Shown here piece after piece: positions 30,841-39,549 of a stretch of 64,000 nucleotides of DNA. This DNA is from Planosporangium mesophilum (GTDB lineage: Bacteria; Actinomycetota; Actinomycetes; Mycobacteriales; Micromonosporaceae). The stretch lies in NCBI RefSeq assembly GCF_016863255.1, contig NZ_BOON01000034.1, forward strand, positions 1-64,000. The letters are read 5' to 3'. The position numbers were made by a program, and so were the translations under genes. Below the pieces are notes generated by a model. It had not been told where the DNA came from. It saw nothing but the letters and a program-made list of their open reading frames with translations, and did no database searches. The stretch's first letter is position 1. Each line of letters starts with the position of its first letter.

Positions 30841-32658
30841 ATGGATCAGACGCAGCCGGTTGCAGCCGATTTGTCAGATTTCATGGGTCGGGTGTGGCGC
30901 CACTCATGGGTCGCGGCGCTGACCGTGCTCGCCGGGGTGGGCGCGGCGTACGGGTACACCCAGACCCAGCCCAGGACCTACGAGTCGGCGACCTCGGTCC
31001 TGGTCGAGCCGATCACCGGCCAGGACACCACGGTCGCCGGCGGCCGCACCAGGAGCGACATCAACCTCGACACCGAGGCCCAACTGGTCAGCTCGACGCC
31101 GGTCGCCGCCAACGCGGCGAAGCTGATGAAGAGCACGACCCCGCCCGACCAGCTCGCGGGCGCTGTGAGCGTCACGGTCCCGGCGAACACGTCGGTACTG
31201 GTCATCACGTACTCGGCGAGCACCCCAAGCCAGGCGCAGGCCGCCTCCCACGCCTTCGGGCAGGCGTACCTGGCCACCCGGCAGGAGAGCGCAACCGCCG
31301 AACTGACCAACCAGATGAACAGCGTCAACGGCAAGCTGCGGGAGCTGGGCGGCCAGCTCGCCCGGGTGAACGGGCAGCTCGTCGGGCTGCGCGCGGACAA
31401 CCCGAACCGACCCAACCTGGTCAGCGAGCGGGACACCCTGATCAGCCAGGTCAACGGACTCAACAACCGGCTCAACCAGCTGTCGACGACGACCGTCAAC
31501 CCCGGCCGGATCATCCGCGACGCCAACCTGCCGACGCGGCCGAGCAAGCCGAACGTGCTCGTGAACCTGGCCAGCGGCGCCGCCGTCGGGCTGCTGCTCA
31601 GCGTCGGGTTCGCGCTGCTGCGCGAGCGCCTGGACCGCCGGGTACGCCGCGCCGCCGACCTGGGCCGCCGCACCGACGTGCAGGTACTGGCGACCCTGCC
31701 CAGCGGCGTCAAGCCGGACTTCGACGACGTGTTCGCGCCGTTCGGCGTCGGGGGCCGCGTCTTCCAGCGGCTGCGCAACGAGGTCCTGGCCAGCCTGCCG
31801 GCGCAGGGGACCCGGACGATCGTGGTGACCGGCGCCAGCCGGGGCGCCGCCGCCACCCTGGTCGCGGCGAACCTGGCGGCCGCGTTCGCCCGTACCGGCG
31901 GCGAGACCGTACTGATCAGCGCCCAGCTACCCGACAGCGTCGGCGAGTCCGTACCGGTCACCGGGCTGTTCGACGTGGCGCCGGTACCCGGCCTGTCGGA
32001 CCTGCTGACCCACCGCGCCTCGCTGGCCGAGGCCGCCCAGCGCACGCCGCGCACCCCGGCGCTGCGGGTGATCACCACCGGGAGCACCGCGAGCGCCAAC
32101 GGGCTGCTCCAGTCGCAGTCCCTGCGGGACGCGCTGTCCACGCTGCGCCAGCAGGCGGAGTACGTGGTGATCGAGGCGCCGTCGACCGCGTCCAGCGCCG
32201 ACGCGCAGAGCCTGGCGAGCCTGGCCGACGCGGCGATCCTCGCCGTGGAGCTACGCCGCACCCGGCACGCCCAGGTCGTCGACGCGACCGAGCAGTTGCG
32301 GCGGGTGGGTACGCCGGTGCTCGGCGCCGTGGTCCTGCCGTACCTGGGCCGGCCGGAGCCGGCGACGGCACCGGAGCCCCCGGTCGTCGCGTCGCCCGCG
32401 CCGCTGCCGCCCGCGGCGACCGGCGAGAGCGCACCGCGGGAGGCGGGCGACGACGCGAAGACCCAGGTCCTGGACTCCCCCACCGTCATCTTCCGCCGGA
32501 TCGAGGTGGACGAGGACGACGACGGCGACGTGTTCGCCGACCTCACCGGCGCGGCCGAGCCCCGCAAGGAAGAAACCGTCGGCTCGGCCCGGAAGACCAC
32601 CGCGACCGGCGTGCTGGCCGCCTTCACCGAGGACGGCCCGCTGGACGGCGGACGGTGA
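30841..32658 (+). CDS. Wzz-like chain-length protein with degenerate BY-kinase domain
   Basis: This 605-residue protein has a Wzz N-terminal domain, with membrane helices at about residues 19-38 and 238-258 flanking a periplasmic coiled-coil region. A cytoplasmic domain related to bacterial tyrosine kinases follows (about 280-510), then an acidic tail. Its motifs are decayed. The Walker A reads TGASRGAAATL, lacking the Lys-Ser/Thr. Walker A' is VLISAQL rather than VLLIDADL. Walker B is YVVIEAP rather than YVIIDTP. It is probably not an active kinase but could still set polymer length. The ATG is preceded by GAGGGAG. It is the first gene of the overlapping chain to 39543. Confidence 0.85.
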   Translation: MDQTQPVAADLSDFMGRVWRHSWVAALTVLAGVGAAYGYTQTQPRTYESATSVLVEPITGQDTTVAGGRTRSDINLDTEAQLVSSTPVAANAAKLMKSTTPPDQLAGAVSVTVPANTSVLVITYSASTPSQAQAASHAFGQAYLATRQESATAELTNQMNSVNGKLRELGGQLARVNGQLVGLRADNPNRPNLVSERDTLISQVNGLNNRLNQLSTTTVNPGRIIRDANLPTRPSKPNVLVNLASGAAVGLLLSVGFALLRERLDRRVRRAADLGRRTDVQVLATLPSGVKPDFDDVFAPFGVGGRVFQRLRNEVLASLPAQGTRTIVVTGASRGAAATLVAANLAAAFARTGGETVLISAQLPDSVGESVPVTGLFDVAPVPGLSDLLTHRASLAEAAQRTPRTPALRVITTGSTASANGLLQSQSLRDALSTLRQQAEYVVIEAPSTASSADAQSLASLADAAILAVELRRTRHAQVVDATEQLRRVGTPVLGAVVLPYLGRPEPATAPEPPVVASPAPLPPAATGESAPREAGDDAKTQVLDSPTVIFRRIEVDEDDDGDVFADLTGAAEPRKEETVGSARKTTATGVLAAFTEDGPLDGGR

Positions 32659-34064
32659 CCGTCGTCCACGACCGACCCCTTGATCGTCACGACGCGCCCG
32701 ACGTCGTGGCCTCCGGGGACACGCGGGACCACGACTTCGGCGACGCTGTGCCGACCAGGGCAACGGCGCTGCCGAGCTGGCCGGTGACGGCGCTGCTCGC
32801 GGCGTACCCGATCTGGTGGGCCCTCGGGCTCGGAGTACTGATCTTCCCGCTGCTCGCCGTACCCATGGTGTACCTGCTGGTGCGGCAGCGGCGGCGGGTG
32901 ACGTTGCCACCCGGCTTCGGGCTCTGGCTGCTGTTCCTCGCGATCGTGGTGATCAGCACCGCCGCGCTCGGGGCGAACCCGGCGGGCACCGTGCCGGGTA
33001 CGGTCGGCGGCCGCCTGGTCGGCGTCGGGTACCGGTTCGTCAGCTACCTCGCCCTGACCGTGCTGCTGGTGTACCTCGGCAACGTCGACCGGGCCCGGCT
33101 CCCCCAGCACAGGCTGGTCCGGCTGCTCGCCTGGCTGTTCGTGGTGACGGTCGCCGGTGGCCTGCTCGGCGTGTTCGCCGGACGGTTCGAGTTCAACTCG
33201 GCGATCGAACTGCTGCTGCCGCACCACTGGCGGGAGAACTCGTTCGTACGCTCGCTGGTGCACCCCGCGTCGGCCCAGGTCATGGACCTGCTCGGCGCCG
33301 AGAGGCCGCGCCCCGCCGCGCCGTGGGGGTACACCAACACCTGGGGCAACAACGTCTGCCTGCTCGTGGTCTGGTTCGTGGTCTGGGCTCTGGCCGGCCG
33401 CAGGAGCCGGCGACTGTTCGGGCTGGCCTGCCTGGCGGTCGCGGTCGTGCCGGTCGTCCACTCCCTCAACCGGGGGCTGTGGATCGGGCTCGGCGTGATC
33501 GTCGGGTACGTGGCGCTGCGGCTGGCCCGCCACGGCCGCGTCGCGGCGCTCTGCGCGGTCGGGGTGGCCGCGACGCTGCTGGCCGGCGCGCTGGTGTTCA
33601 CCCCGCTCGGCGGCATCGTCGACCAGCGGCTGAACAACGGCAGGTCCAACGGGGTACGGATGTACCTCACCGACCGGTCGCTCCAGGGGCTGTCGGAGTC
33701 CCCGCTGATCGGGTTCGGCTCCACCCGCAGCACCCAGGGCGGCCGCAACTCGATCACGGTCGGCGAGAGCGCGAACTGCAAGCGCTGCGGCAACTTCACC
33801 GTCGGCGGCAACGGGCAGCTGTGGCAGTTGCTCTTCGCACACGGCCTGCTCGGCACCGCGGCCTACCTGGGCTTCCTGCTCTACGGCCTGTGGCGGTTCC
33901 GGACGGACACCTCCCCGATCGGCCTGGCCGCCGGCGCCGCGATCGTCAGCACGTTCGCCGCGATGCTCTGGTACAACGCGCTGGTCACCCCGCTGGCGTT
34001 CACGTTCTGCGCGTTCGCCCTGCTGTGGCGCAACGCCGAGGTACGGCAGGTGGCCGCCCGATGA
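32655..34064 (+). CDS. O-antigen ligase/Wzy polymerase-like membrane protein
   Basis: This 469-residue polytopic protein has about ten to twelve hydrophobic helices after a 35-residue soluble start. A large extracytoplasmic loop near residues 335-390 contains two close cysteines (NCKRCGNF). The segment NRGLWIGLGVI resembles the conserved Arg region of the O-antigen ligase/polymerase (Wzy_C) family. Such proteins join lipid-linked repeat units into long polysaccharide outside the membrane. The GTG start overlaps the end of the wzz-like gene by four bases (GTGA), and the ATG of the next gene overlaps its own stop (ATGA). Confidence 0.8.
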   Translation: MTVVHDRPLDRHDAPDVVASGDTRDHDFGDAVPTRATALPSWPVTALLAAYPIWWALGLGVLIFPLLAVPMVYLLVRQRRRVTLPPGFGLWLLFLAIVVISTAALGANPAGTVPGTVGGRLVGVGYRFVSYLALTVLLVYLGNVDRARLPQHRLVRLLAWLFVVTVAGGLLGVFAGRFEFNSAIELLLPHHWRENSFVRSLVHPASAQVMDLLGAERPRPAAPWGYTNTWGNNVCLLVVWFVVWALAGRRSRRLFGLACLAVAVVPVVHSLNRGLWIGLGVIVGYVALRLARHGRVAALCAVGVAATLLAGALVFTPLGGIVDQRLNNGRSNGVRMYLTDRSLQGLSESPLIGFGSTRSTQGGRNSITVGESANCKRCGNFTVGGNGQLWQLLFAHGLLGTAAYLGFLLYGLWRFRTDTSPIGLAAGAAIVSTFAAMLWYNALVTPLAFTFCAFALLWRNAEVRQVAAR

Positions 34065-35269
34065 GCCCGATGCACACCGCCCCGGCCGCGCTGACCGGCG
34101 ACGACGAGCAACTGCGGGCGCAGTACCTGGCCGAGGTGCTGTCGGTGCTCTATCCGGACAGCGGTCCGGCGGCCGTCGAGTACCTGGTGGTGCCGAACGC
34201 CCGCAAGCCCCGACTGCTGGTACCGGCGGACAGCCGGCGGGTCGCCGCCGCGGCCGTACGCCGGTACGCGGAGCCGACCACAAGAACGGGCCGCCTGGGG
34301 CGTACCGCAATCGTGGCGGCGCTGCGGACCGGCGCGTCGGCGCTGCTGCTGCGCGACCGGGTACGGGTCCAGGCCGGCACCGACAGCTTCCCGGCCCATC
34401 TCGCCGGGGTCCTCGGCGACGGCCTGGCCCTGTCGGTCCACATCGGACCGGCCCGGGCCAACCGCAAGCCGGTGCTCCAGGTCTTCGACGCCCGGGGCCA
34501 CACCGTCGCGTTCGTCAAGCTCGGCACGAACCCGCTGACCCGCGGCCTGGTACGGGCCGAGGCCGCCGCCCTCACCACGCTCGGCCACGCCGGGCTGCGG
34601 TCGATCACCGTACCGAAGGTGCTGCACACCGGGCAGTGGCACGACCACGAGGTCCTCGTCCTGGAGGCGCTGCCGACATGGCGCAAGCGGGTGCCGCTGA
34701 CCGCGCCCCGGCTGGTGACCGCGATGACGGAGCTGGCCGGCTGCTGCGGTACCCGGCGCAGCGGGCTGCGCGGCAGCGGGTACGCGAGCCGGCTGCGGAC
34801 CCGGCTGGAGGCGGTCGCCGACTCCCCCGACGGCCGGCAGTTGGCCGGCGCCGCCGAGCGGGTCCTCGACGCGGCCGGAGAACTGCGGCTGGACTTCGGC
34901 GCCTGGCACGGCGACTGGGCGCCGTGGAACATGGCCACCCTCGACGACACGCTGCTGGTCTGGGACTGGGAGCGGTTCACTCCGGGCGTACCGGCGGGCT
35001 TCGACGCCCTGCACCACGACCTGCAGCGACGGCTGGCCGCCGGCACGGACGCCCGCGCCGCGGTCGACGCGATGCTCGGACGCGCCGGCGAGCTGTTGCG
35101 GCCGTTCGGCGTCCGGGAGGAGCCCGCCGCCGAGGCGATCGCCCTGCTGTACCTGATCGACCTGGCCACCCGGTACGTCGCCGACCGGCAGGCCGAGTCC
35201 GGAGCCCGGCTCGGCGTGCTCGGCAGATGGCTGCTGCCCGCCCTTCTCACCCGCGTGGAGGAACTATGA
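34061..35269 (+). CDS. Aminoglycoside phosphotransferase-fold kinase
   Basis: This 402-residue protein contains a protein-kinase-like phosphotransferase domain. The catalytic motif FGAWHGDWAPWNM near residue 285 matches the HGDxxxxN loop of the APH family, and VWDWERF is the following metal-binding Asp region. An N-terminal nucleotide-binding lobe precedes it (AFVKLG with the Lys). Family members phosphorylate small molecules, including sugars. In a Wzx/Wzy-type cluster it may phosphorylate a sugar of the polymer or its precursor; that is inference. Its start and end overlap the neighbours by four bases each. Confidence 0.75.
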   Translation: MSPMHTAPAALTGDDEQLRAQYLAEVLSVLYPDSGPAAVEYLVVPNARKPRLLVPADSRRVAAAAVRRYAEPTTRTGRLGRTAIVAALRTGASALLLRDRVRVQAGTDSFPAHLAGVLGDGLALSVHIGPARANRKPVLQVFDARGHTVAFVKLGTNPLTRGLVRAEAAALTTLGHAGLRSITVPKVLHTGQWHDHEVLVLEALPTWRKRVPLTAPRLVTAMTELAGCCGTRRSGLRGSGYASRLRTRLEAVADSPDGRQLAGAAERVLDAAGELRLDFGAWHGDWAPWNMATLDDTLLVWDWERFTPGVPAGFDALHHDLQRRLAAGTDARAAVDAMLGRAGELLRPFGVREEPAAEAIALLYLIDLATRYVADRQAESGARLGVLGRWLLPALLTRVEEL

Positions 35270-36189
35270 AGTCCGGAAACCTGTCCCTTCAGCGGGGCCG
35301 GCAGGCCGCGAGACCGAAGACGTCGTGGCGGTCGAACGTTCCCGCCCCGGTCAAGCGGATCGTCCACATCGGATCACGTACCTACGGGCGGCTCACCGCG
35401 GAGCGGCGGGTGCTCCCGTCGTTCCTGCTGAGCGGCGGGCAGCGGTGCGGTACGACCTCGCTGTACCGGGCGCTCTCGCAGCACCCGGCCGTGTGCAAGC
35501 CGGTGCTGCACAAGGGCGTGCACTACTTCGACGTCAACTACGACCGGGGTCCGCACTGGTACCGGGCGCACTTCCCGTCGTACCGCCAGGTCGACCGGGT
35601 CTTCGAGGAGGTCGGCGTGCCGGCGCAGGCCTTCGAGTCCAGCCCGTACTACCTGTACCACCCGCACGCCGCCGCCCGGATCGCCGCCGACCTGCCGGGC
35701 GCCAAGCTGATCGTCCTGGTCCGCGACCCGGTCGAGCGGGCGGCCTCCCAGCACGCCCACGAGGTGGCGCGCGGGTTCGAATGGGAGCCGTCGTTCGAGC
35801 GGGCGCTGCTGCTGGAGGCGTCGCGGCTGCAGGGGGTACCGGAGCGGATGCTGTCCGACCCGTACCACTACAGCTTCGCCCACCAGCACCACGCGTACCT
35901 CGACCGCGGTGCGTACGCCGACCACCTGGACCGGCTGGCGGCCGAAGTCGGGCGGGAACGCATCCTCGTGGTGGACAGCGAGCGGTTCTTCGCCGACCCG
36001 GAGCCGGTGTTCGACGAGGTGATCGACTTCCTCGGCCTGCCGAGGATGGGGTACCCGCTCTTCGACCGCCACAACGCCCGGAGCCGGCAGCCGATGGACC
36101 CCGAGCTGCGGGAGCGGCTGACTGCGCACTTCGCGCCGTACGACGCGCGGCTGCGCCAGTGGCTGGGGCGCGATCCGTCGTGGCGCTAG
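35266..36189 (+). CDS. Sulfotransferase (first of two)
   Basis: This 307-residue protein has the two PAPS-binding motifs of cytosolic-type and heparan N-sulfotransferase-like enzymes. The 5'-phosphosulfate loop is SGGQRCGTTSLYRAL near residue 55, and the 3'-phosphate motif is LIVLVRDPVERAASQHAHE near residue 150. A conserved Lys-His segment (KPVLHKGVHYFD) lies between. No signal peptide is seen, so it should act on a cytoplasmic or lipid-linked acceptor. The ATG overlaps the end of the preceding kinase gene (ATGA). Sulfation of the polymer repeat unit is inferred from the operon. Confidence 0.88.
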   Translation: MKSGNLSLQRGRQAARPKTSWRSNVPAPVKRIVHIGSRTYGRLTAERRVLPSFLLSGGQRCGTTSLYRALSQHPAVCKPVLHKGVHYFDVNYDRGPHWYRAHFPSYRQVDRVFEEVGVPAQAFESSPYYLYHPHAAARIAADLPGAKLIVLVRDPVERAASQHAHEVARGFEWEPSFERALLLEASRLQGVPERMLSDPYHYSFAHQHHAYLDRGAYADHLDRLAAEVGRERILVVDSERFFADPEPVFDEVIDFLGLPRMGYPLFDRHNARSRQPMDPELRERLTAHFAPYDARLRQWLGRDPSWR

Positions 36190-37697
36190 TGGTCACCGCG
36201 CCGGCCACGCAGGCGGGGGCCCGACCGGTGCGCGGCGTCGCGCCCGGTGGGCCCATGCGTGGCGTGGCGCGCGGCGGGCTGGCCAACCTCGCCGGCAGCG
36301 CCTTCACCGGCGCCGCCGGGCTCGGTACGACCTGGCTGGTCGCGCACGGCCTCGGCGCGCACGGCGCCGGCGGCTTCTTCACCGCCACGGCAGTGTTCGT
36401 CGTCGCGACCGGTGTCGCGAAGCTCGGCACCCAGACCAGTCTCGTGTACTGGCCGGCGCGGCTGCGCGCGCTCGGTACGCCCGAACTGGTCGGCCGCTGC
36501 CTGCGGATCGGGCTGGTACCGGTCGCGGTCGCCTCGGTGCTCACCGGCGCCGCGCTGTGGCAGGCCGGCGGCCTGGTCGCCGTGCTCGCGCCGGTGCTGC
36601 CGGCGGCGGCGCTGTCCGACGCGGTGCTCGCCGCGACCCGCGGGTACCGGTCGATGCGCCCCACCGTCGGGTACGACCGCATCCTGCGGCCGGCCCTACA
36701 ACTCGCCGGCCTGGGCACGCTGTGGCTGGTCCACGGATCGCCGGAGGCGTTCGCGCTGGCGTGGGCGCTGCCCTACGTACCGACGCTGGCCCTGGGGGTC
36801 CGGGCGCTGCGGGCGCTCGCCGGCCACTCCGCCGCGGCGCCGGCGGATCCCGGCGGGTTCACCGCGCGCGCGTTCTGGGAGTTCAGCGCGCCCCGGGCGC
36901 TGGCCGGCGTGGCCCAACTGGCGCTGCAGCGCGTCGACGTCGTGCTCGTCGCCGCGCTCGCCGGGCTGCCGGCGGCGGCGCTGTACACCGTCGCCGGCCG
37001 GTTCGTCATCGCCGGCCAGTTCGTCAACCAGGCGATCTCGCAGGCGGTACAGCCCCGGCTGGCCGAGAGCCTGGCGACCGGGGACGCCGAGGTGGCGCGG
37101 ACGCTCTACCAGCGGGCGACGTGCTGGCTGGTGCTCGCCACCTGGCCGCTGTACCTGCTGGTCGCCGGGTACGCGCCGGTCTACCTCGCGCTGTTCGGCG
37201 GGCACTACGCCGGCGCCGCGACGATCACCGCCGTCCTGGCGGCCACGATGCTCGTCGCCACCGCCTGCGGCATGGTCGACATGGTCCTCGCCATGGCCGG
37301 CCGGACCCGCTGGAACCTGGGCAACGTCGTCGCAGCGCTGGCCGTGACGGTCGTCGCGGACGTCACGCTCATCCCCCGGTACGGCGCGCTGGGCGCGGCG
37401 CTCGGGCTCGCCGCCGCCGTGCTCACCAACAACCTGCTGCCGCTGGCCCAGATCGGGTACGCGCTGCGCCTGCACCCGTTCGGCGCCGGTACCCGGGTGG
37501 CCGGCCTGCTCGCGGTCGCCTGCTTCGGCGTACCCGCGCTTGTGACCCGCATCGTGGTGGGTGACCGGCCGACGGTCCTCGCCGCGGCCGGCGCCGCCGT
37601 CACGGTGGCCGGCGCGGTCGGCTACGTCGGCGCGGCGTACCCGCTGCGCCGCCCGCTCGGGCTGTTGTTCCCGGGCCCCGGAAAGGAGAAATCGTGA
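36180..37697 (+). CDS. Wzx-like polysaccharide flippase
   Basis: This protein of about 505 residues has roughly twelve to fourteen hydrophobic helices in the pattern of the MATE/MVF flippase superfamily. Clusters of Ala, Leu and Val are separated by short basic loops, and the C-terminal half carries GRFVIAGQFVNQAISQAVQPRL, a typical Wzx stretch. It is expected to move a lipid-linked repeat unit across the membrane for polymerisation. Two GTG starts are possible, at 36180 and 36189, overlapping the sulfotransferase gene by 10 or 1 bases; I give the first because GGGGCG precedes it. The stop overlaps the methyltransferase start (GTGA). Confidence 0.82.
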   Translation: MALVVTAPATQAGARPVRGVAPGGPMRGVARGGLANLAGSAFTGAAGLGTTWLVAHGLGAHGAGGFFTATAVFVVATGVAKLGTQTSLVYWPARLRALGTPELVGRCLRIGLVPVAVASVLTGAALWQAGGLVAVLAPVLPAAALSDAVLAATRGYRSMRPTVGYDRILRPALQLAGLGTLWLVHGSPEAFALAWALPYVPTLALGVRALRALAGHSAAAPADPGGFTARAFWEFSAPRALAGVAQLALQRVDVVLVAALAGLPAAALYTVAGRFVIAGQFVNQAISQAVQPRLAESLATGDAEVARTLYQRATCWLVLATWPLYLLVAGYAPVYLALFGGHYAGAATITAVLAATMLVATACGMVDMVLAMAGRTRWNLGNVVAALAVTVVADVTLIPRYGALGAALGLAAAVLTNNLLPLAQIGYALRLHPFGAGTRVAGLLAVACFGVPALVTRIVVGDRPTVLAAAGAAVTVAGAVGYVGAAYPLRRPLGLLFPGPGKEKS

Positions 37698-38497
37698 GGA
37701 CCGACTACGCCGAAGTCTTTCTCGACGACGCCGCCGTCGAGCGGTACGAGGAGGTCATGTACGCGCCCGACACGTACTCCTCGGCGGTCAGCGCCCGGCA
37801 GCGGACGTACCTGCGTGACCTCGCCCGCCGGGGGTTCCCGCACCGGCGGGCGGTGCAGCACGACTTCGCCTGCGGCACCGGCCGGGCGATCAAGCTGCTG
37901 CAGGGGGCGGTACGGGCGGCGCACGGCTACGACACGTCACCGGCGATGCTGGCCCGTGCCCGCGAGGCCGGCCTGTACGCCAGGCTGCACGCCATCGAGG
38001 CCGACGGCCCGCTGCCGCGCCCCGCGACGACCGGCGCCCCCGCCCTGGTGACGGTGTTCCGGCTGCTGCTCAACGTGCCGGACGAGGTTCGCGACCGGGC
38101 GGTCGAGTTCGCCGCCTCGGTGCTGCCGGATCCGTCGTCCGGCCTGCTCGTCATCGAGAACCACGGCAACCGGCGTTCGCTGCGGCACCTCGGCGCCGGC
38201 CGGCACGCCGGCGACCCGTGGTTCGCCGAGCTGTCCCACGACCAGGTGCGGACGCTGCTGGCCCGGCACGGCTTCGAGATCGTCGAACGGCGCGGCTTCG
38301 CGATCTTCCCGCCGGGGGCGTACCGCGGTCGCCGGCTGCGCCGCCTCGCCCGGTGGGTGGACGACCTGGCCGCGCGGTCACCGCTGCTGGCCGGGGTCTG
38401 CACCGACGTCCTGTACGTGGCCCGCCGCATGCCCCGCCGGTACGCCCCCGACGCGGCGCTCACGCAACTGGACGCGATCTGCGAGGAGGACCGGTGA
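37694..38497 (+). CDS. Class I SAM-dependent methyltransferase
   Basis: This 267-residue cytoplasmic protein has a SAM-binding motif I (HDFACGTGRAIKLLQGAV, near residue 57), followed by the acidic residue region GYDTSPAML and a motif IV-like RLLLNVPDE. It resembles methyltransferases that act on small molecules or sugars in glycan clusters. The acceptor is unknown; an O-methylated sugar is plausible. It is joined to its neighbours by 4-base overlaps on both sides. Confidence 0.75.
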   Translation: MRTDYAEVFLDDAAVERYEEVMYAPDTYSSAVSARQRTYLRDLARRGFPHRRAVQHDFACGTGRAIKLLQGAVRAAHGYDTSPAMLARAREAGLYARLHAIEADGPLPRPATTGAPALVTVFRLLLNVPDEVRDRAVEFAASVLPDPSSGLLVIENHGNRRSLRHLGAGRHAGDPWFAELSHDQVRTLLARHGFEIVERRGFAIFPPGAYRGRRLRRLARWVDDLAARSPLLAGVCTDVLYVARRMPRRYAPDAALTQLDAICEEDR

Positions 38498-39543
38498 CGC
38501 TCAGACGCTTCGGGGTGGTCGGCTGGACGCTGGTCCTCGCCTTCACCGCGCTGATGGTCCTGACCACCTGCGGCCGGCCCACGCCGCAGCAACCGGTACC
38601 ACCGGCGCCGCCGCCGCTGCCTGACAGCCCGACCGGCAGCCCGGCGGCGATCGCGACGGCCACCGGCCCGTTCGAGTCGGGGCCGGTCACGGCGCCGGCC
38701 TCCGGTGCGTACCTGGGCGCGTGGGTACGCCCGGCACAGTTGACCCAGCCGGAGCGGGTGGCGGCGGTGTCCACGCTGGAGCGGCAGCTCGGGCGGAAGC
38801 TGGACATCGTCAACACGTACCGCCGCTTCGACCAGGACCTGCTCACCTCCTCCGACCTCACGTTCACCGAGCGCGGGTCGACCATGATGATCAGTTGGGC
38901 CGGCGGCGACACCCGGGCCATCACCGCGGGCCAGTACGACCAGGTCATCCGTACCGGCGCGCGGGCCGTGAAGGCGTACGGCAAGCCGCTGCTGCTGCGC
39001 TTCCGGTGGGAGATGGACCGGCCGAACATGGCCGCGGCGATGTGGTCGCCGGCCGACTACATCGCCGCGTGGAAGCACGTGCGCTCGATCTTCACGGCCG
39101 AGGGCGCCGCCAACGTGTCCTGGGTGTGGTGCCCCACCAACGAGGGGTTCGTCGGTGGGTACGCGCAGCCGTTCTACCCCGGCGACGACCAGGTCGACTG
39201 GGTCTGCGTCGACGTGTACGCCGGGACCAGGTTCGCGCCCCTCGGTGAGCTGCTCACGCCCTTTCTGCGCTGGTCGGCGCAGCACCCGACCAAGCCGATC
39301 ATGATTGGTGAGTTCGGGGTCGCGCGAGCCTGGGGCCCGGCCCAGCGGGCCGCCTGGCTGCGCGACGCCGCCGAAGTGTTCAAGGCGAACCCGCAGATCC
39401 GGGCCGCGCTCTACTTCGAGTCCGATCCGGACAACGGCAACGGCACGCCCACCAACGAGTTCCGGGTCTCCGACGACCCGCCCGCGCTGGCCGCCTTCAC
39501 CGAGCTGGCCCGCGAGCCGTACTTCAACCCGCCGCGTCGCTGA
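38494..39543 (+). CDS. GH26-like glycosidase, putative lipoprotein
   Basis: This 349-residue exported protein starts with a signal peptide (hydrophobic core VVGWTLVLAFTALMVL, then LTTC as a possible lipobox near residue 27) and a Pro-rich linker. A TIM-barrel-like domain follows. RFRWEMDRPN carries the Glu in the position of the acid/base of family 26 mannanases, and PIMIGEFGVA carries the second Glu in the nucleophile position. I infer an endoglycanase that trims, releases or edits the polymer. The start overlaps the methyltransferase stop (GTGA) and the gene ends the operon, six bases before the convergent gene. Confidence 0.7.
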   Translation: MTLRRFGVVGWTLVLAFTALMVLTTCGRPTPQQPVPPAPPPLPDSPTGSPAAIATATGPFESGPVTAPASGAYLGAWVRPAQLTQPERVAAVSTLERQLGRKLDIVNTYRRFDQDLLTSSDLTFTERGSTMMISWAGGDTRAITAGQYDQVIRTGARAVKAYGKPLLLRFRWEMDRPNMAAAMWSPADYIAAWKHVRSIFTAEGAANVSWVWCPTNEGFVGGYAQPFYPGDDQVDWVCVDVYAGTRFAPLGELLTPFLRWSAQHPTKPIMIGEFGVARAWGPAQRAAWLRDAAEVFKANPQIRAALYFESDPDNGNGTPTNEFRVSDDPPALAAFTELAREPYFNPPRR

Positions 39544-39549
39544 CCCGGT

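Noticed and set aside
29976-34064. A 1362-codon plus-strand frame covering the APS kinase and wzz-like genes
   Set aside because: Only its end (from 32655) is a real gene, the Wzy-like protein. The remainder is Arg/Pro/Gly-rich shadow coding in another frame of recognised genes.
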